Below are positions 55,852 through 64,000 of a stretch of 64,000 nucleotides of DNA, in pieces; the stretch's first letter is position 1, and the number at the start of each line of letters is the position of its first letter. The translations under genes and the position numbers were made by a program. The stretch is from Limisphaera sp. GTDB lineage: Bacteria; Verrucomicrobiota; Verrucomicrobiia; Limisphaerales; Limisphaeraceae. A model generated the notes under the pieces. That model saw nothing but the letters and a program-made list of their open reading frames with translations. It had not been told where the DNA came from and searched no databases. The stretch spans positions 1-64,000 of the forward strand of contig JANWVC010000014.1 in NCBI GenBank assembly GCA_025057755.1, given 5' to 3'.

Positions 55852-56625
55852 TTATCGCAGAGCCGGAGTCTCGAAGATCAAGCGGCCGGTCACTCCCGGA
55901 GCAATGGCCGCGTCCGGGTTGTCCATTCGGATTTCCACCCGACGCAGCCCGCTGGCTGCGTCCACTACGGGCGAAATGTAAGCGATGGTACCGGCCAGGC
56001 GAACTGGTTTCGGAAGCGACTCCAATTCAACCAGAACTTGCTGATCTTTGTGAAGGGACCCGCACCGGGCAGGCTCGAGGTTCACCACGAACCGGATCTT
56101 GCGCGGATCCACGAGTCGGATCACCGGCTGATACGCTTGGACCGCTTCACCCTCTTCCGGAAGCACCTCGGCGACATAGCCTGCACAAGGAGCTACCAGG
56201 CGCCGGCGCCGCAATTGTTCCTCTGCAATCTGTAATTCCGTCTGAGCAATGGCGTATTCGGTGCGAGCCTTCTCGAGTTCCTCTTTTTTCACTGAAATAC
56301 TGTTTTGCTCGTACAGTCGCTGCAATGCTTCCCATTCCATACGCCGGCTTTCCACGATCAGACGTCTGCGCTTTACCTCGAGCTGCTCTAGCGTACTGTC
56401 CAGCTCCAGCAACAGGTCGCCGAGCTCCACGAACTCGCCTTCCTGACGGGCACATCGCACAACAATGCCCGCCACCGGCAGGCTCAACGTTCCATCATAA
56501 ATGGCCTGAGTCACACCTGCAGCCGGTTCGGCCGCGGGAGCCATGCAGGGACAAGCCCACGTCCACACACACACTCCCCATACGCCCGCCTGCACCCTGA
56601 GGCTTTGCATCCGAGGGCATTTCAT
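55852..56625 (-). CDS. HlyD/RND-type periplasmic adaptor subunit
   Basis: 257 residues from ATG 56625 (MKCPRMQSLRV), chosen because it gives a signal sequence (about 1-31, ending MAPAAEP) and starts 4 bp after the TolC-like stop. The lipoyl-type half-motif GTLSLPVAGIVVRCARQEGEFVELGDLLLELD is followed by a coiled coil (about 75-130), the second half LVAPCAGYVAEVLPEEGEAVQAYQPVIRLVD, and a beta-barrel ending in GVTGRLIFETPALR. Adaptors of this kind link an inner-membrane transporter to a TolC channel. Here no ABC or RND pump is encoded nearby; the partners are two other HlyD-bearing proteins. A possible lipidation Cys (about 29) is not in a good lipobox. Confidence 0.9.
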   Translation of the reverse strand: MKCPRMQSLRVQAGVWGVCVWTWACPCMAPAAEPAAGVTQAIYDGTLSLPVAGIVVRCARQEGEFVELGDLLLELDSTLEQLEVKRRRLIVESRRMEWEALQRLYEQNSISVKKEELEKARTEYAIAQTELQIAEEQLRRRRLVAPCAGYVAEVLPEEGEAVQAYQPVIRLVDPRKIRFVVNLEPARCGSLHKDQQVLVELESLPKPVRLAGTIAYISPVVDAASGLRRVEIRMDNPDAAIAPGVTGRLIFETPALR

Positions 56626-56629
56626 GCAG

Positions 56630-58330
56630 CTAAGGTTCGGAATCAAGGGTCTTTCGCAGCGCCTGGCGCGCCCGTTGTTGCTCCGGCGTTTCGAAGCCGG
56701 CTGGAGCAACTGCGTCGGCCCTCGTGAGGGTCGAGGCGGCCGGCTGTTGCATCCACACGCGCACCTCGGCCGCAAGGTTTTCGCGGCTTTCTTCCAGATT
56801 GCGCTGTTTCAAAAGTCGTCCACTCACCACCTCGAGCTCCAAAAGCGCGCGCTGCCGCTGGACGAGGGTCTCAGCCAGTTGATTGCGCGCTTCAAACAAA
56901 TCTGCCTCGATCTCCAGGACTTTTCGACTGTCCAACTTGCCCACTTCAAGCCGTGCCAGGGCCGATTCCAACAAGGTTTGGTTAAACGCAACCAGTGCCT
57001 GATATCCTTCAATCCCGGCGCGTGCGGCTCGGAATTTTTGCCGAGCCACTTCCAATGCATTGCCGATTTGCCGCTCGATCTCGCGCAAGGCTAATTCCGC
57101 AGCCTGATACTGCAAGCGTGCAGCCGCTAATTGATTTCGTGCCTTGATTCCTCCGGCCACGGGCATGCGCAGCTCCAGTCCAATGGACCAACTCACGAAC
57201 CCGCCGTCCTCAACCATGGCCCAGGAATCTCCCGGAGTCTCTCCCAAACCATTAAATCCATAACTGCCCACCAGGTTGAGCTCCGGCCACCGCTGATTGC
57301 GCTGGTATCCCACGCGATTCGCTTCTTGCATCACTTTAAGCCGCTGAATCTGATAATCTGGATTCCACAACCACGCTTCCCGCCACAGTTCCAGAAGGTC
57401 GGGTTCAGCCACGTTCACACGAGGCGCGTCCAGGGCGACCACCCCGCCTGGCACCTCCGCCGTTGTACGCGAACAGAATGTCAAGACCTGGGACCGGGCC
57501 GACTCCAACCGTTGCCGCGCCTCTTGCAACCGGGCTCGGCGCAGCGCAACGCCTGCCTCAGCTTCCAGCACCTCCAACTGAGATCCCCGGCCAGCCTCAA
57601 GCCGTTTCTGATTGTCCTGGAGCAACTTCTCGGCTGTGGCGAGTGAATCCTCGAAGTAACGAACCTGCTCTTGAGCCAAGAAGAGATTCCAGTAAGCGTC
57701 TTCGGCCTGGGCCAGCGTCAGCATCATTTGGCGCCGGTATTCCTGAAACGCGATGTCAGACTCCAATGCGGCGATTCGAAGGGCAGCCAAGGTTGCAGCT
57801 GGACCGGCATCCTTCAGGAGCGGTTGGGTGACCGAAGCGCCCACGAAGGTCACAAACTCTCCGTTGGTTGCGCCTCGGGACAAGAACAGGGGTTGACTCT
57901 GCAAGTTGTTTTTCAGATCCCGCAACGTATAACCGAGCCGCACCTTGGCGCCGCTGGGCAACAGACTTTCCAAGCCACCTTGATACACGTTGTTGCGTTC
58001 GCTGAAAATTCCGGACAATGTGCTGCGTTGTTGCTCCACAGTGTTTTGGCGCTCGTTAATCTGCCGCTGCGCCGAAGCAAACCATTCCGGCTCGAAGGCA
58101 CCCCATTCCCCTCGGGCTCTGCGCCGGGCGGCACGCGCCTCCAGCCAACGCGCCTGCAACGTTTCATTGCCGACCACCACCTCCCGAAGGTATTGCTCGA
58201 GCGTCAATGCCCAGACCTGGGTCCGGCCCAGCCTGTGGGCAGCCTCCGCGTTTTCCATTCCCAGCTCCGCCCCATACACCCCCAGACCGCAGACACACCA
58301 AATGACCGCCACGACACGGTGACTTTTCAT
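56630..58330 (-). CDS. TolC-like outer-membrane channel
   Basis: 566 residues from ATG 58330 (MKSHRVVAVIWCVCGLGVYG, a signal peptide); upstream in-frame codons give unlikely sequence. It is an outer membrane efflux protein with two long helical hairpin repeats (SDIAFQEYRRQMMLTLAQAEDAYWNLFLAQEQV at about 195-230, and ALREIERQIGNALEVARQKFRAARAG near 430-460). Beta strands (RLGYTLRDLKNNL, FVGASVTQPLL) form the barrel. TolC family members form trimeric tunnels across the outer membrane. It is the first full-length gene of the operon, with the adaptor gene starting 4 bp after its stop. The C-terminal 60 residues, charged and Ala-rich, extend past the second OEP repeat. Confidence 0.92.
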   Translation of the reverse strand: MKSHRVVAVIWCVCGLGVYGAELGMENAEAAHRLGRTQVWALTLEQYLREVVVGNETLQARWLEARAARRRARGEWGAFEPEWFASAQRQINERQNTVEQQRSTLSGIFSERNNVYQGGLESLLPSGAKVRLGYTLRDLKNNLQSQPLFLSRGATNGEFVTFVGASVTQPLLKDAGPAATLAALRIAALESDIAFQEYRRQMMLTLAQAEDAYWNLFLAQEQVRYFEDSLATAEKLLQDNQKRLEAGRGSQLEVLEAEAGVALRRARLQEARQRLESARSQVLTFCSRTTAEVPGGVVALDAPRVNVAEPDLLELWREAWLWNPDYQIQRLKVMQEANRVGYQRNQRWPELNLVGSYGFNGLGETPGDSWAMVEDGGFVSWSIGLELRMPVAGGIKARNQLAAARLQYQAAELALREIERQIGNALEVARQKFRAARAGIEGYQALVAFNQTLLESALARLEVGKLDSRKVLEIEADLFEARNQLAETLVQRQRALLELEVVSGRLLKQRNLEESRENLAAEVRVWMQQPAASTLTRADAVAPAGFETPEQQRARQALRKTLDSEP

Positions 58331-58457
58331 CAGCCGCGGTTGAGGGTACTGCTTTACCCGTGACACGCAATTACGGTCCAGCACGGAGCGCCACTCCGTA
58401 TCAGCCCGGACAGCGCAGCGACTCCCGGCCGCAGTTGCCCCTTGACAGGGCACGTCT

Positions 58458-58586
58458 TCAGGGCGCCGGCACCCAGCCTTTGCCGGGCCGGTATTCTCGG
58501 GCCCCCGTCTCACGCGGGGAGCAGCAACCTGAAGCAAGCAGCCAGGCAAGTACCAGAGCCATCATCCAGACAAAGCCCACTCGCAT
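58458..58586 (-). CDS. Small lipoprotein, 42 aa
   Basis: ATG 58586 begins MRVGFVWMMALVLAWLLASGCC, a compact lipoprotein signal with lipobox LASGC (Cys 21). A 20-residue polar tail follows (SPRETGAREYRPGKGWVPAP). The mature peptide would be only about 22 residues. It lies 127 bp upstream of the TolC-like gene on the same strand and could be the leader gene of the operon, like entericidin-sized lipoproteins. The assignment rests on the lipobox and position; no homologue is recognised, and on length alone it could be chance. Confidence 0.5.
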   Translation of the reverse strand: MRVGFVWMMALVLAWLLASGCCSPRETGAREYRPGKGWVPAP

Positions 58587-58656
58587 GAGGACAATGTAAA
58601 CCGGGTTGTCAGTCCCACAAGGTTGGGCGAAATTCGAACGGCAACGAGGAAAAAGT

Positions 58657-59214
58657 ATGGGACAGCCCAAATCGTTGAAAGGTCATCTATTGCTGGACAG
58701 TGGACAATTGAGCGGGTCGTTCTTTGCGCGAACTGTTATTCTCATCTGTCAGCATGATGCAAGCGGTGCATTTGGCCTGGTGCTCAACCGACCTACTGGC
58801 ACACGAGTAGGCGAGGCGCTCGTGGCTGATTTGCCCGAATCGCTTCGGGAGCTTCCGCTCTATTTAGGCGGCCCGGTGCAACCCACTGCCATGAGCTTTT
58901 TGCATTCCGATCTTTATCTGACCGACGCCAACGTCATGCCGAATTTAAGCCTTGGGCATTCGTTGGACGAGCTGATGGAACTGGGCCAGTCCTTCTCGCC
59001 CCAGAAAAAGGTCAAACTGTTTGCCGGCTACTCGGGTTGGGCACCGGGACAACTGGAAGACGAGCTTCGACGGAAAGCATGGCTCACGCATCCAGCCTCG
59101 TTGGATCTGGTGTTTGCGGAGGACACGGCAACGTTATGGTCCCGGATTCTGAAGCAAAAGGGCTGGCGATACCAGTTGCTGGCCCAAGTGCCGGATGATC
59201 CAACCCTGAACTGA
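58657..59214 (+). CDS. algH: YqgE/AlgH family protein (UPF0301)
   Basis: 185 residues. The ATG at 58657 is preceded by a good ribosome-binding site (gagga, 7 bp away), which decides it over an in-frame start at 58606. Family motifs are clear: LKGHLLLDSGQLSGSFFARTVILICQHD near the N-terminus, GAFGLVLNRPTG, LYLGGPVQP, VKLFAGYSGWAPGQLEDEL and WLTHPAS. AlgH/YqgE proteins are widespread and of uncertain biochemical function; in Pseudomonas AlgH affects alginate gene expression. The gene stands alone, divergent from the exporter operon, with about 70 bp between its ATG and the small lipoprotein gene. Confidence 0.95.
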   Translation: MGQPKSLKGHLLLDSGQLSGSFFARTVILICQHDASGAFGLVLNRPTGTRVGEALVADLPESLRELPLYLGGPVQPTAMSFLHSDLYLTDANVMPNLSLGHSLDELMELGQSFSPQKKVKLFAGYSGWAPGQLEDELRRKAWLTHPASLDLVFAEDTATLWSRILKQKGWRYQLLAQVPDDPTLN

Positions 59215-59325
59215 CCGGCACCTGGGCAGGACTTCAGACGTAATCAGGAGCCGCATCCACGGACTGATCCACGCAGTCGGAGGCCGGATTTTCCGTGGGT
59301 CTACACCCGTTCCAGACGAGGTGGT

Positions 59326-61179
59326 TCAAACTAGAACGCGAACCTTCGCCACAATGGCATCTGCGTGGATTCCGTATCGAGCTAGCAACTCTTCCGGTTT
59401 GCCCGATCGGGGCAGCTCGCGCACGGCCAGCTTATGGACCTGGACGCCGAAGGCACTTAGTTCACCGGCCACGGCATCACCTAGACCGCCTTCGACATAG
59501 TGATCCTCCACGGTCACCACGAGGTTACGTGTGCGCCGGGCCGCCTCGAGGATCAAGTCGGTTGCTAACGGCTTGATGCTATAAGCGTCAATGACTGTGA
59601 TCCCCAATCCTTCTTGGGCCAGCCTGTCGGCTGCTTTCAACGCCTCATGTAATGTAACGCCGGCCGCAACCACGGTGACCCGATCTCCTTCCTTCTGTCG
59701 CAAGATCTTCGCGCCGCCGATCGGGAATGTTTCATCATTGTTATAAATCACGGGCGTCTTCGGCCGGGACGTCCGTAAGTAACACAAACCTCGATGCAGC
59801 GCGATTTGCTCCACCAACTTCTCGGTGCTTACTGCGTCCGAAGGATACAAGACCACCGAACCGACCACCGCTCGCATCATCGCCAGGTCTTCCAAACCCA
59901 TCTGTGTAGGGCCATCCTCACCGATGCTCACCCCCACGTGGGAACCCACCAATTTGATATTGGCCTGTGAGATCCCCGCCACCCGTATATGGTCGTAGGC
60001 CCGCGTGAAGAAGCAGGCAAAGGTCGAGGCAAACGGGACGAAACCACGGGTACTGAAGCCAGCGGCTACCGCCACCAGAGTTTGTTCGGCAATGTAGCAT
60101 TCCGTATACCGATCAGGGAACTTCCTGGCAAAACGTTCGGCAAAGGTGGAATTCTTAGTATCGCCATCCATCGCCACGATTCGGGGATCCACCTCCCCCA
60201 TTCGGGCCAGAGCGTTGCCGTAGGCCTCCCGGGTGGCAACCATCTGGCCCAATTGATATTGCACTGGCGGATAGGCCGTTGGCTGGGGTCGCTCCGGCGG
60301 GCTTAAAGGCGAAGGTGGGGGAATGGTCACGCCCGCGGCAGACCGCGCTGAAGGAATCAGCTCGGCCACAGCACGGGCAGCTTCCTCTTTATTCAACGGT
60401 TTGCCGTGCCACCCATCCTTGTCTTGCAAGAAGGAAACGCCGGCCCCTTTGTACGTGCGCGCCAGGATGCACAACGGCTGGTCGCCCAACCCCACTCCGC
60501 TCAGCACCTCCAAGATTTCTTCCAAATCATGTCCGTCCACATCTTCGACGCGCCAGCCAAAGGCTTCAAACCGCCTTCGATACACCTCGAGGTCGTGTCC
60601 GAAGGCAGTCGGTTCGCTCTGGCCCAACCGGTTGACGTCCACAATGCCAATCAGATTGTTAAGCTTCTTGATTCCTGCAAGGGACGCAGCTTCCCAGACA
60701 GCCCCTTCGGCGATTTCGCCATCGCCCATCAGTACGTAGGTGCGATAATCCAGCTGGTTCTGACGCGCGGCCAGTGCCATGCCCACCCCGACTCCCAATC
60801 CCTGGCCCAGGGATCCTGTGGCCACATCCACAAACGGTAAGCGCGGTGTCGGGTGACCCTCCAAATCCGACGTGATCTGACGCAATTGCCCCAATTGGTC
60901 CACGGGAAGGAATCCTGCTTCCGCCCAAGCTGCGTAAAGCAAGGGGGCCGCGTGGCCCTTGGATAGAATGAACCGATCGTTATTAGGATGCTTGGGATTT
61001 CGCGGGTCAAACCGCATGTGACCAAAAAACAATGCCGCTACCAACTCGGCGGCAGATAGGCAGGAAGTTGGATGCCCACTCCCGGCCGCCGTGGTTGCGG
61101 TGATGCAATGAATCCGCAACTGATTTGCAATGCCCCTCAGCAATTCCAAGTCGGTCTCAATCATGCGGGGACCGAACAT
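59326..61179 (-). CDS. tkt: Transketolase
   Basis: 617 residues. It transfers two-carbon units between sugar phosphates in the pentose phosphate pathway, using thiamine diphosphate. N-terminal half: SGHPTSCLSAAELVAALFF, FILSKGHAAPLLYA, GSLGQGLGVGVGMALA, and the cofactor motif GDGEIAEGAVWEAASLAGIKKLNNLIGIVDVN. After a Pro-rich linker (about 290-310) comes the pyrimidine domain: DGDTKNSTFAERFA, YIAEQTLVAVAAGFSTRGFVPFASTFACFF and GEDGPTQMGLEDLAMMR. The C-terminal domain follows with TVEDHYVEGGLGDAVAGEL. At about 617 residues it is shorter than E. coli TktA and resembles the animal-type/short group. An alternative ATG lies at 61164. It is monocistronic. Confidence 0.96.
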   Translation of the reverse strand: MFGPRMIETDLELLRGIANQLRIHCITATTAAGSGHPTSCLSAAELVAALFFGHMRFDPRNPKHPNNDRFILSKGHAAPLLYAAWAEAGFLPVDQLGQLRQITSDLEGHPTPRLPFVDVATGSLGQGLGVGVGMALAARQNQLDYRTYVLMGDGEIAEGAVWEAASLAGIKKLNNLIGIVDVNRLGQSEPTAFGHDLEVYRRRFEAFGWRVEDVDGHDLEEILEVLSGVGLGDQPLCILARTYKGAGVSFLQDKDGWHGKPLNKEEAARAVAELIPSARSAAGVTIPPPSPLSPPERPQPTAYPPVQYQLGQMVATREAYGNALARMGEVDPRIVAMDGDTKNSTFAERFARKFPDRYTECYIAEQTLVAVAAGFSTRGFVPFASTFACFFTRAYDHIRVAGISQANIKLVGSHVGVSIGEDGPTQMGLEDLAMMRAVVGSVVLYPSDAVSTEKLVEQIALHRGLCYLRTSRPKTPVIYNNDETFPIGGAKILRQKEGDRVTVVAAGVTLHEALKAADRLAQEGLGITVIDAYSIKPLATDLILEAARRTRNLVVTVEDHYVEGGLGDAVAGELSAFGVQVHKLAVRELPRSGKPEELLARYGIHADAIVAKVRVLV

Positions 61180-61348
61180 AAGCCGCTTGCGCTCTGAGGA
61201 AAAGCAGGAAAATGCCGGCCTGACCTGCGGGTTTGTTCGCCCTTCCGAGAGGAATCTTCAGCGGTTGGGCAAGCTGCCGGCCTCTTTTGGGCTGAATCCC
61301 CGATTTGACATCGTCTCGGTTGCTACGTTGCGGTAGGTTGCCCTGGGC

Positions 61349-62254
61349 ATGCATGCACAGGTGCCATGGCGATGGGAAGCCCTGCTCCGATTGTTTGCAG
61401 GGGTACTGACGTGCGTTCTGATCGGGTCGTGGCTCGGATTGCTAGGCGTCAGCTACGGATCGCCCCAAGGGGTTCGAATCCGGTGGCTAGCCCTGCCCGG
61501 TTTGGGAGGGCTGCTGGTAGCCCTCGCGTTAACTTGGCGTCCTTGGCCATGGGAGGCCATCCGAAGCCGACTTGTCGGTTTCTCGGTGAGCTTTTATCTG
61601 GGATTGGGATTACTCAGTCTGGCGCATCAATGGATTGAGCATTCCAAGGACGACCCGCCGGGCTACCAACAAGTCGTCCTGGCAGGACTGAGTTTCCAAG
61701 GCGCTACTCTGATACTGATTACCAAGTTTCTTCGGGAACATCAGATACCCTGGCACAGGGCATTTGGTCTAAACCAGCATCCGGGCCGGGCCGCCTTCAT
61801 GGGAGTCGCTGCTGGGACAGCTGCCCTTCTCCCTGCTTGGACTTTGCAGATTCTCTCCGGAACAGTGTTGCAAAAATTTCACCAGGAAACCGAGGTACAG
61901 GTGGCGGTGCAGGTGCTTCAAACCACGACCGGATGGTTGCCACAACTGGCTCTGGCCGCAGTGGCTATCGGACTGGCGCCTGTTGCCGAGGAAGCTCTCT
62001 TTCGCGGCCTTTTGTTCCGGACTTTATATCAAGCCAACTTTCGGCGCCTGGCGTGGATTGGCAGCTCCCTGCTGTTCGCATGGGTCCATGCCCATGTAAC
62101 CTCCTTTGTGGCTTTGGTATTCCTCTCCTTGTGGTTGACGTGGCTATACAACCGGACGGGCAACTTGTTGGCGCCGATCGTGGCCCATGCAGTATTCAAC
62201 GCATTGAACTTCGCGGCTTTACAAGTGTACCAACGGGGTTGGAACCTACCATAA
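61349..62254 (+). CDS. CPBP-family intramembrane protease
   Basis: 301 residues with about eight hydrophobic helices. The CPBP (CAAX protease / bacteriocin-processing) signature is complete: AEEALFRGLLFRTLY (Glu214, Glu215, Arg219), FAWVHAH (His near 242-244) and HAVFNALNF near the C-terminus. Such proteins are glutamate-type intramembrane endopeptidases; bacterial members act in protein processing, immunity to self-made peptides or unknown roles. It precedes thiL by 8 bp on the same strand, so the two are probably co-transcribed. No peptide cluster adjoins it directly, although the exporter operon is about 3 kb away. Confidence 0.92.
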   Translation: MHAQVPWRWEALLRLFAGVLTCVLIGSWLGLLGVSYGSPQGVRIRWLALPGLGGLLVALALTWRPWPWEAIRSRLVGFSVSFYLGLGLLSLAHQWIEHSKDDPPGYQQVVLAGLSFQGATLILITKFLREHQIPWHRAFGLNQHPGRAAFMGVAAGTAALLPAWTLQILSGTVLQKFHQETEVQVAVQVLQTTTGWLPQLALAAVAIGLAPVAEEALFRGLLFRTLYQANFRRLAWIGSSLLFAWVHAHVTSFVALVFLSLWLTWLYNRTGNLLAPIVAHAVFNALNFAALQVYQRGWNLP

Positions 62255-62262
62255 AAATCCGC

Positions 62263-63225
62263 ATGGATGAATTCACGCTTATCCGACAATGGACTCGGGA
62301 TTTGCCAACGCGGCCCGAAGTGCTGGTGCCCGCCGGCGATGACTGTGCCGTGTTGCGGGTGCATGGAGCGGATCACGACTGGTTGTTTAAGACCGACGCT
62401 GTGGTGGAGGGCGTGCACTTCACCCCGGAAGCGGCCCCTGAAAGAATCGGACACAAAGCACTGGCTCGATGCCTAAGCGATCTTGCAGCCATGGGGGGAC
62501 TACCGCTCGCTGCGGTGATCACAATTGGTCTACCCCAAGTGGACGAGGCAGCCCGCGTTCAGAAAATCTACGCCGGCATCACCGAACTGGCCCGGCGTTA
62601 CCAGATGGCTATCGTCGGCGGCGAAACAACGCGCAGCCCGGGAGGGCTGTTTCTTTCCGTTGCGGTTTGGGGTTGGGTCGAAAGAGGTCGCGCCATTCTG
62701 CGTTCCGGGGCACGTCCCGGCGATGCCATTTTCGTGACAGGAGAACTGGGCGGCTCGGCTGCCGGCAAACATCTGGATTTTGAGCCCCGAATCCGCGAGG
62801 CGCGTTGGTTAATGCAGCACTTTGACATTCACGCCATGATCGACCTAAGCGACGGTTTGGCCGGTGATCTTCGCCACATTCTTCAAGCCAGCAACGTGGG
62901 CGCCGAACTGCTCAAACGAGCCATCCCTGTCAGTCGAGCAGCCAAGCAGGCTGCCTTGCGCGCCAGCAGTGCCAAGCCGCCCTTGGTAGCCGCTCTCACA
63001 GATGGGGAAGATTTTGAACTACTTTTCACCGTAAGTTCCCGTGACGCTGTGACGCTTTTGGATGCGTGGAAACAAGCCTTCCCGGACGTGAGGCTGACCT
63101 GTATTGGCAAGATCCTGGCTGAGCCAGTCCTGACGCTTCGAGATCGCAATGGGGTCGAACCGTTAACTTTGCACGGGTTCCAACATTTCTGCCCTTCAAA
63201 TTCCTCAGCGTTCCCCCAAAGCTGA
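62263..63225 (+). CDS. thiL: Thiamine-monophosphate kinase
   Basis: 320 residues from ATG 62263 (MDEFTLIRQW), the standard ThiL start; the longer frame from 61837 overlaps the protease gene. Motifs: AGDDCAVLRV, TDAVVEGVHFTPEAAPERIGHKALARCLSDLAAMGG (split by usual variation), IVGGETTR, DAIFVTGELGGSAAG, AMIDLSDGLAGDLRHI and LTDGEDFELLFTV. The enzyme makes thiamine diphosphate from thiamine monophosphate in the cytoplasm, the cofactor needed by the transketolase encoded nearby on the other strand. No thiamine riboswitch was recognised. Confidence 0.96.
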   Translation: MDEFTLIRQWTRDLPTRPEVLVPAGDDCAVLRVHGADHDWLFKTDAVVEGVHFTPEAAPERIGHKALARCLSDLAAMGGLPLAAVITIGLPQVDEAARVQKIYAGITELARRYQMAIVGGETTRSPGGLFLSVAVWGWVERGRAILRSGARPGDAIFVTGELGGSAAGKHLDFEPRIREARWLMQHFDIHAMIDLSDGLAGDLRHILQASNVGAELLKRAIPVSRAAKQAALRASSAKPPLVAALTDGEDFELLFTVSSRDAVTLLDAWKQAFPDVRLTCIGKILAEPVLTLRDRNGVEPLTLHGFQHFCPSNSSAFPQS

Positions 63226-63887
63226 TGCGCGCGGAGCAAGTTCGCTCAATCGGGAATCCAGGTCAGGTCTTGAAACCAATATCGGACAGATCCCAACCCA
63301 TTCCTGACTGGTTTCAAGGTTCAAATGACTGGACCGTCCAATGGCCCGTCTGGATCCGGGAAACTCCCAACCGGCACCTCAGACTGCGTCGCCGAATCAT
63401 ACGCACACGGGTTGCCAGACTTCGGCCCCAGGTAGAATCCCGAATCCATTACGTGCGCTGCGCCGGTGTCTTCCCCTGCCTTCAAACGGTCCATGTCGGC
63501 AGCGCCCTCGCGACGAAGCCAACAAACCCATCCTCGAGCCCGGGGCAGCGCAGATTTGGATCCCTCCAGTCGTAATTCGGGATAAACCATGGATTCGAAC
63601 CGCCGGCTTGTGCGGCCACCCCGACTCCGTCCGCCGCGCGTCGGACTCCACACCAGCCTTGTCCGGAAACTCGACCTTGCCACCGATAAGCACCGTCGGG
63701 CCATTTCAGTCGCTGCCCAACACCGTGTCAGGCACGGGCATGGGCATCAACCCCAACGCCATCACCGGATCCGGTGGTCCGTCCAATCGCCGCACTGATC
63801 TAACAGTCCGAATCCAGCCACTGGCCCACAGGCTGCGGACCCAAACGCAATCGTGGATCGCGGCGCTGTCTTGGCTCCATCGTTAGC
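63226..63887. other. Spacer without assignable gene
   Basis: About 660 bp after thiL. Several open frames exist on both strands (for example 63341-63886 plus, 63321-63704 minus), but none has recognisable motifs and their compositions look like random reading of GC-rich DNA. It may be a decayed region or simply downstream sequence of the partial gene at the edge. Confidence 0.4.
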
Positions 63888-64000
63888 TCAACGGGGAAAC
63901 CCAATCTGTACGCCAGCCGGCACCTGGAGCTCAAATGTTGCCCGCAATCTACCCATCCCAAAATGATGGTCCCGAACCAAAAGTGTGACCCGCACGCCTG
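63888..64000 (-). CDS. Possible C-terminal end of a gene cut by the right edge
   Basis: The minus strand is open from the edge to a TGA at 63890-63888, about 36 codons. It ends with strand-like sequence (VTLLVRDHHFGMGRLRATF then ELQVPAGVQIGFPR) that looks like protein rather than noise and resembles beta-rich exported proteins. The fragment is too short to identify. Confidence 0.3.
   Translation of the reverse strand, partial: GVRVTLLVRDHHFGMGRLRATFELQVPAGVQIGFPR

Noticed and set aside
63575-63660. tRNA-like T-loop (GGTTCGAATCC on the minus strand)
   Set aside because: The flanking bases do not form a T-stem (GGCGG against CCATG) and no matching acceptor or anticodon arm is present.

Overview
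The window reads as a chromosome segment of a Gram-negative Verrucomicrobiota, probably close to the Limisphaerales/Pedosphaera group; the exact taxon is inference. Reasons: a gene set laid out like the Amuc_1098-1101 locus of Akkermansia (secretin, two small inner-membrane proteins, PilM); many large exported proteins with delta-60, Calx-beta, autotransporter-associated beta-strand and Thr/Asn-rich segments; a PL11/GH27/GH5 plant-polysaccharide group; and outer-membrane export genes. The DNA is moderately GC-rich and densely coded. There are no rRNA genes, insertion sequences or CRISPR arrays; one tRNA-Leu is present.

Layout. (1) 1-12696, minus strand: four tightly spaced or overlapping genes for exported proteins, ending in a giant delta-60/Calx-beta protein cut by the left edge. 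(2) 12724-20833, minus: a stand-alone 5'-3' exonuclease and, upstream of it, the type IV pilus-like set secretin / Amuc_1099-like / Amuc_1100-like / PilM-PilN. (3) 21336-22883, plus: purH. (4) 22855-28747, minus: an exopolysaccharide export locus (LysM-TPR lipoprotein, beta-barrel, terminator, Wzc-like tyrosine kinase, Wza-like lipoprotein, FHA protein). (5) 29232-39087: carbohydrate enzymes, namely a PL11 lyase with beta-strand repeats, a GH27-NPCBM-PL11 fusion and a convergent GH5 hydrolase. (6) 39795-45119, minus: one 1774-residue exported protein with three different phosphoesterase modules. (7) 45877-49063: a Crp/Fnr-type regulator converging on a copper-type P-ATPase with a 116 bp overlap. 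(8) tRNA-Leu(CAG). (9) 49815-58586, minus: the most unusual region, a five-gene operon (TolC-like channel, HlyD adaptor, tandem-GAF/HlyD, PqqD-like/S2P/HlyD, truncated SecA-like ATPase) behind a tiny lipoprotein gene. (10) 58657-63225: housekeeping genes algH, transketolase, CPBP protease, thiL. (11) A spacer and a possible partial gene at the right edge.

The best candidate for an undescribed system is region 9. It has the parts of an envelope-spanning exporter (outer-membrane channel, three adaptor-type subunits, an intramembrane-protease-fold platform with a putative leader-peptide-binding domain), but no ABC or RND pump. The only visible energy source is a SecA-like motor that ends where the helical scaffold domain should begin. 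Other notable points are the Amuc_1100-type locus, the GH27-PL11 fusion, the triple phosphoesterase and a matrixin-like domain that has lost its zinc motif.
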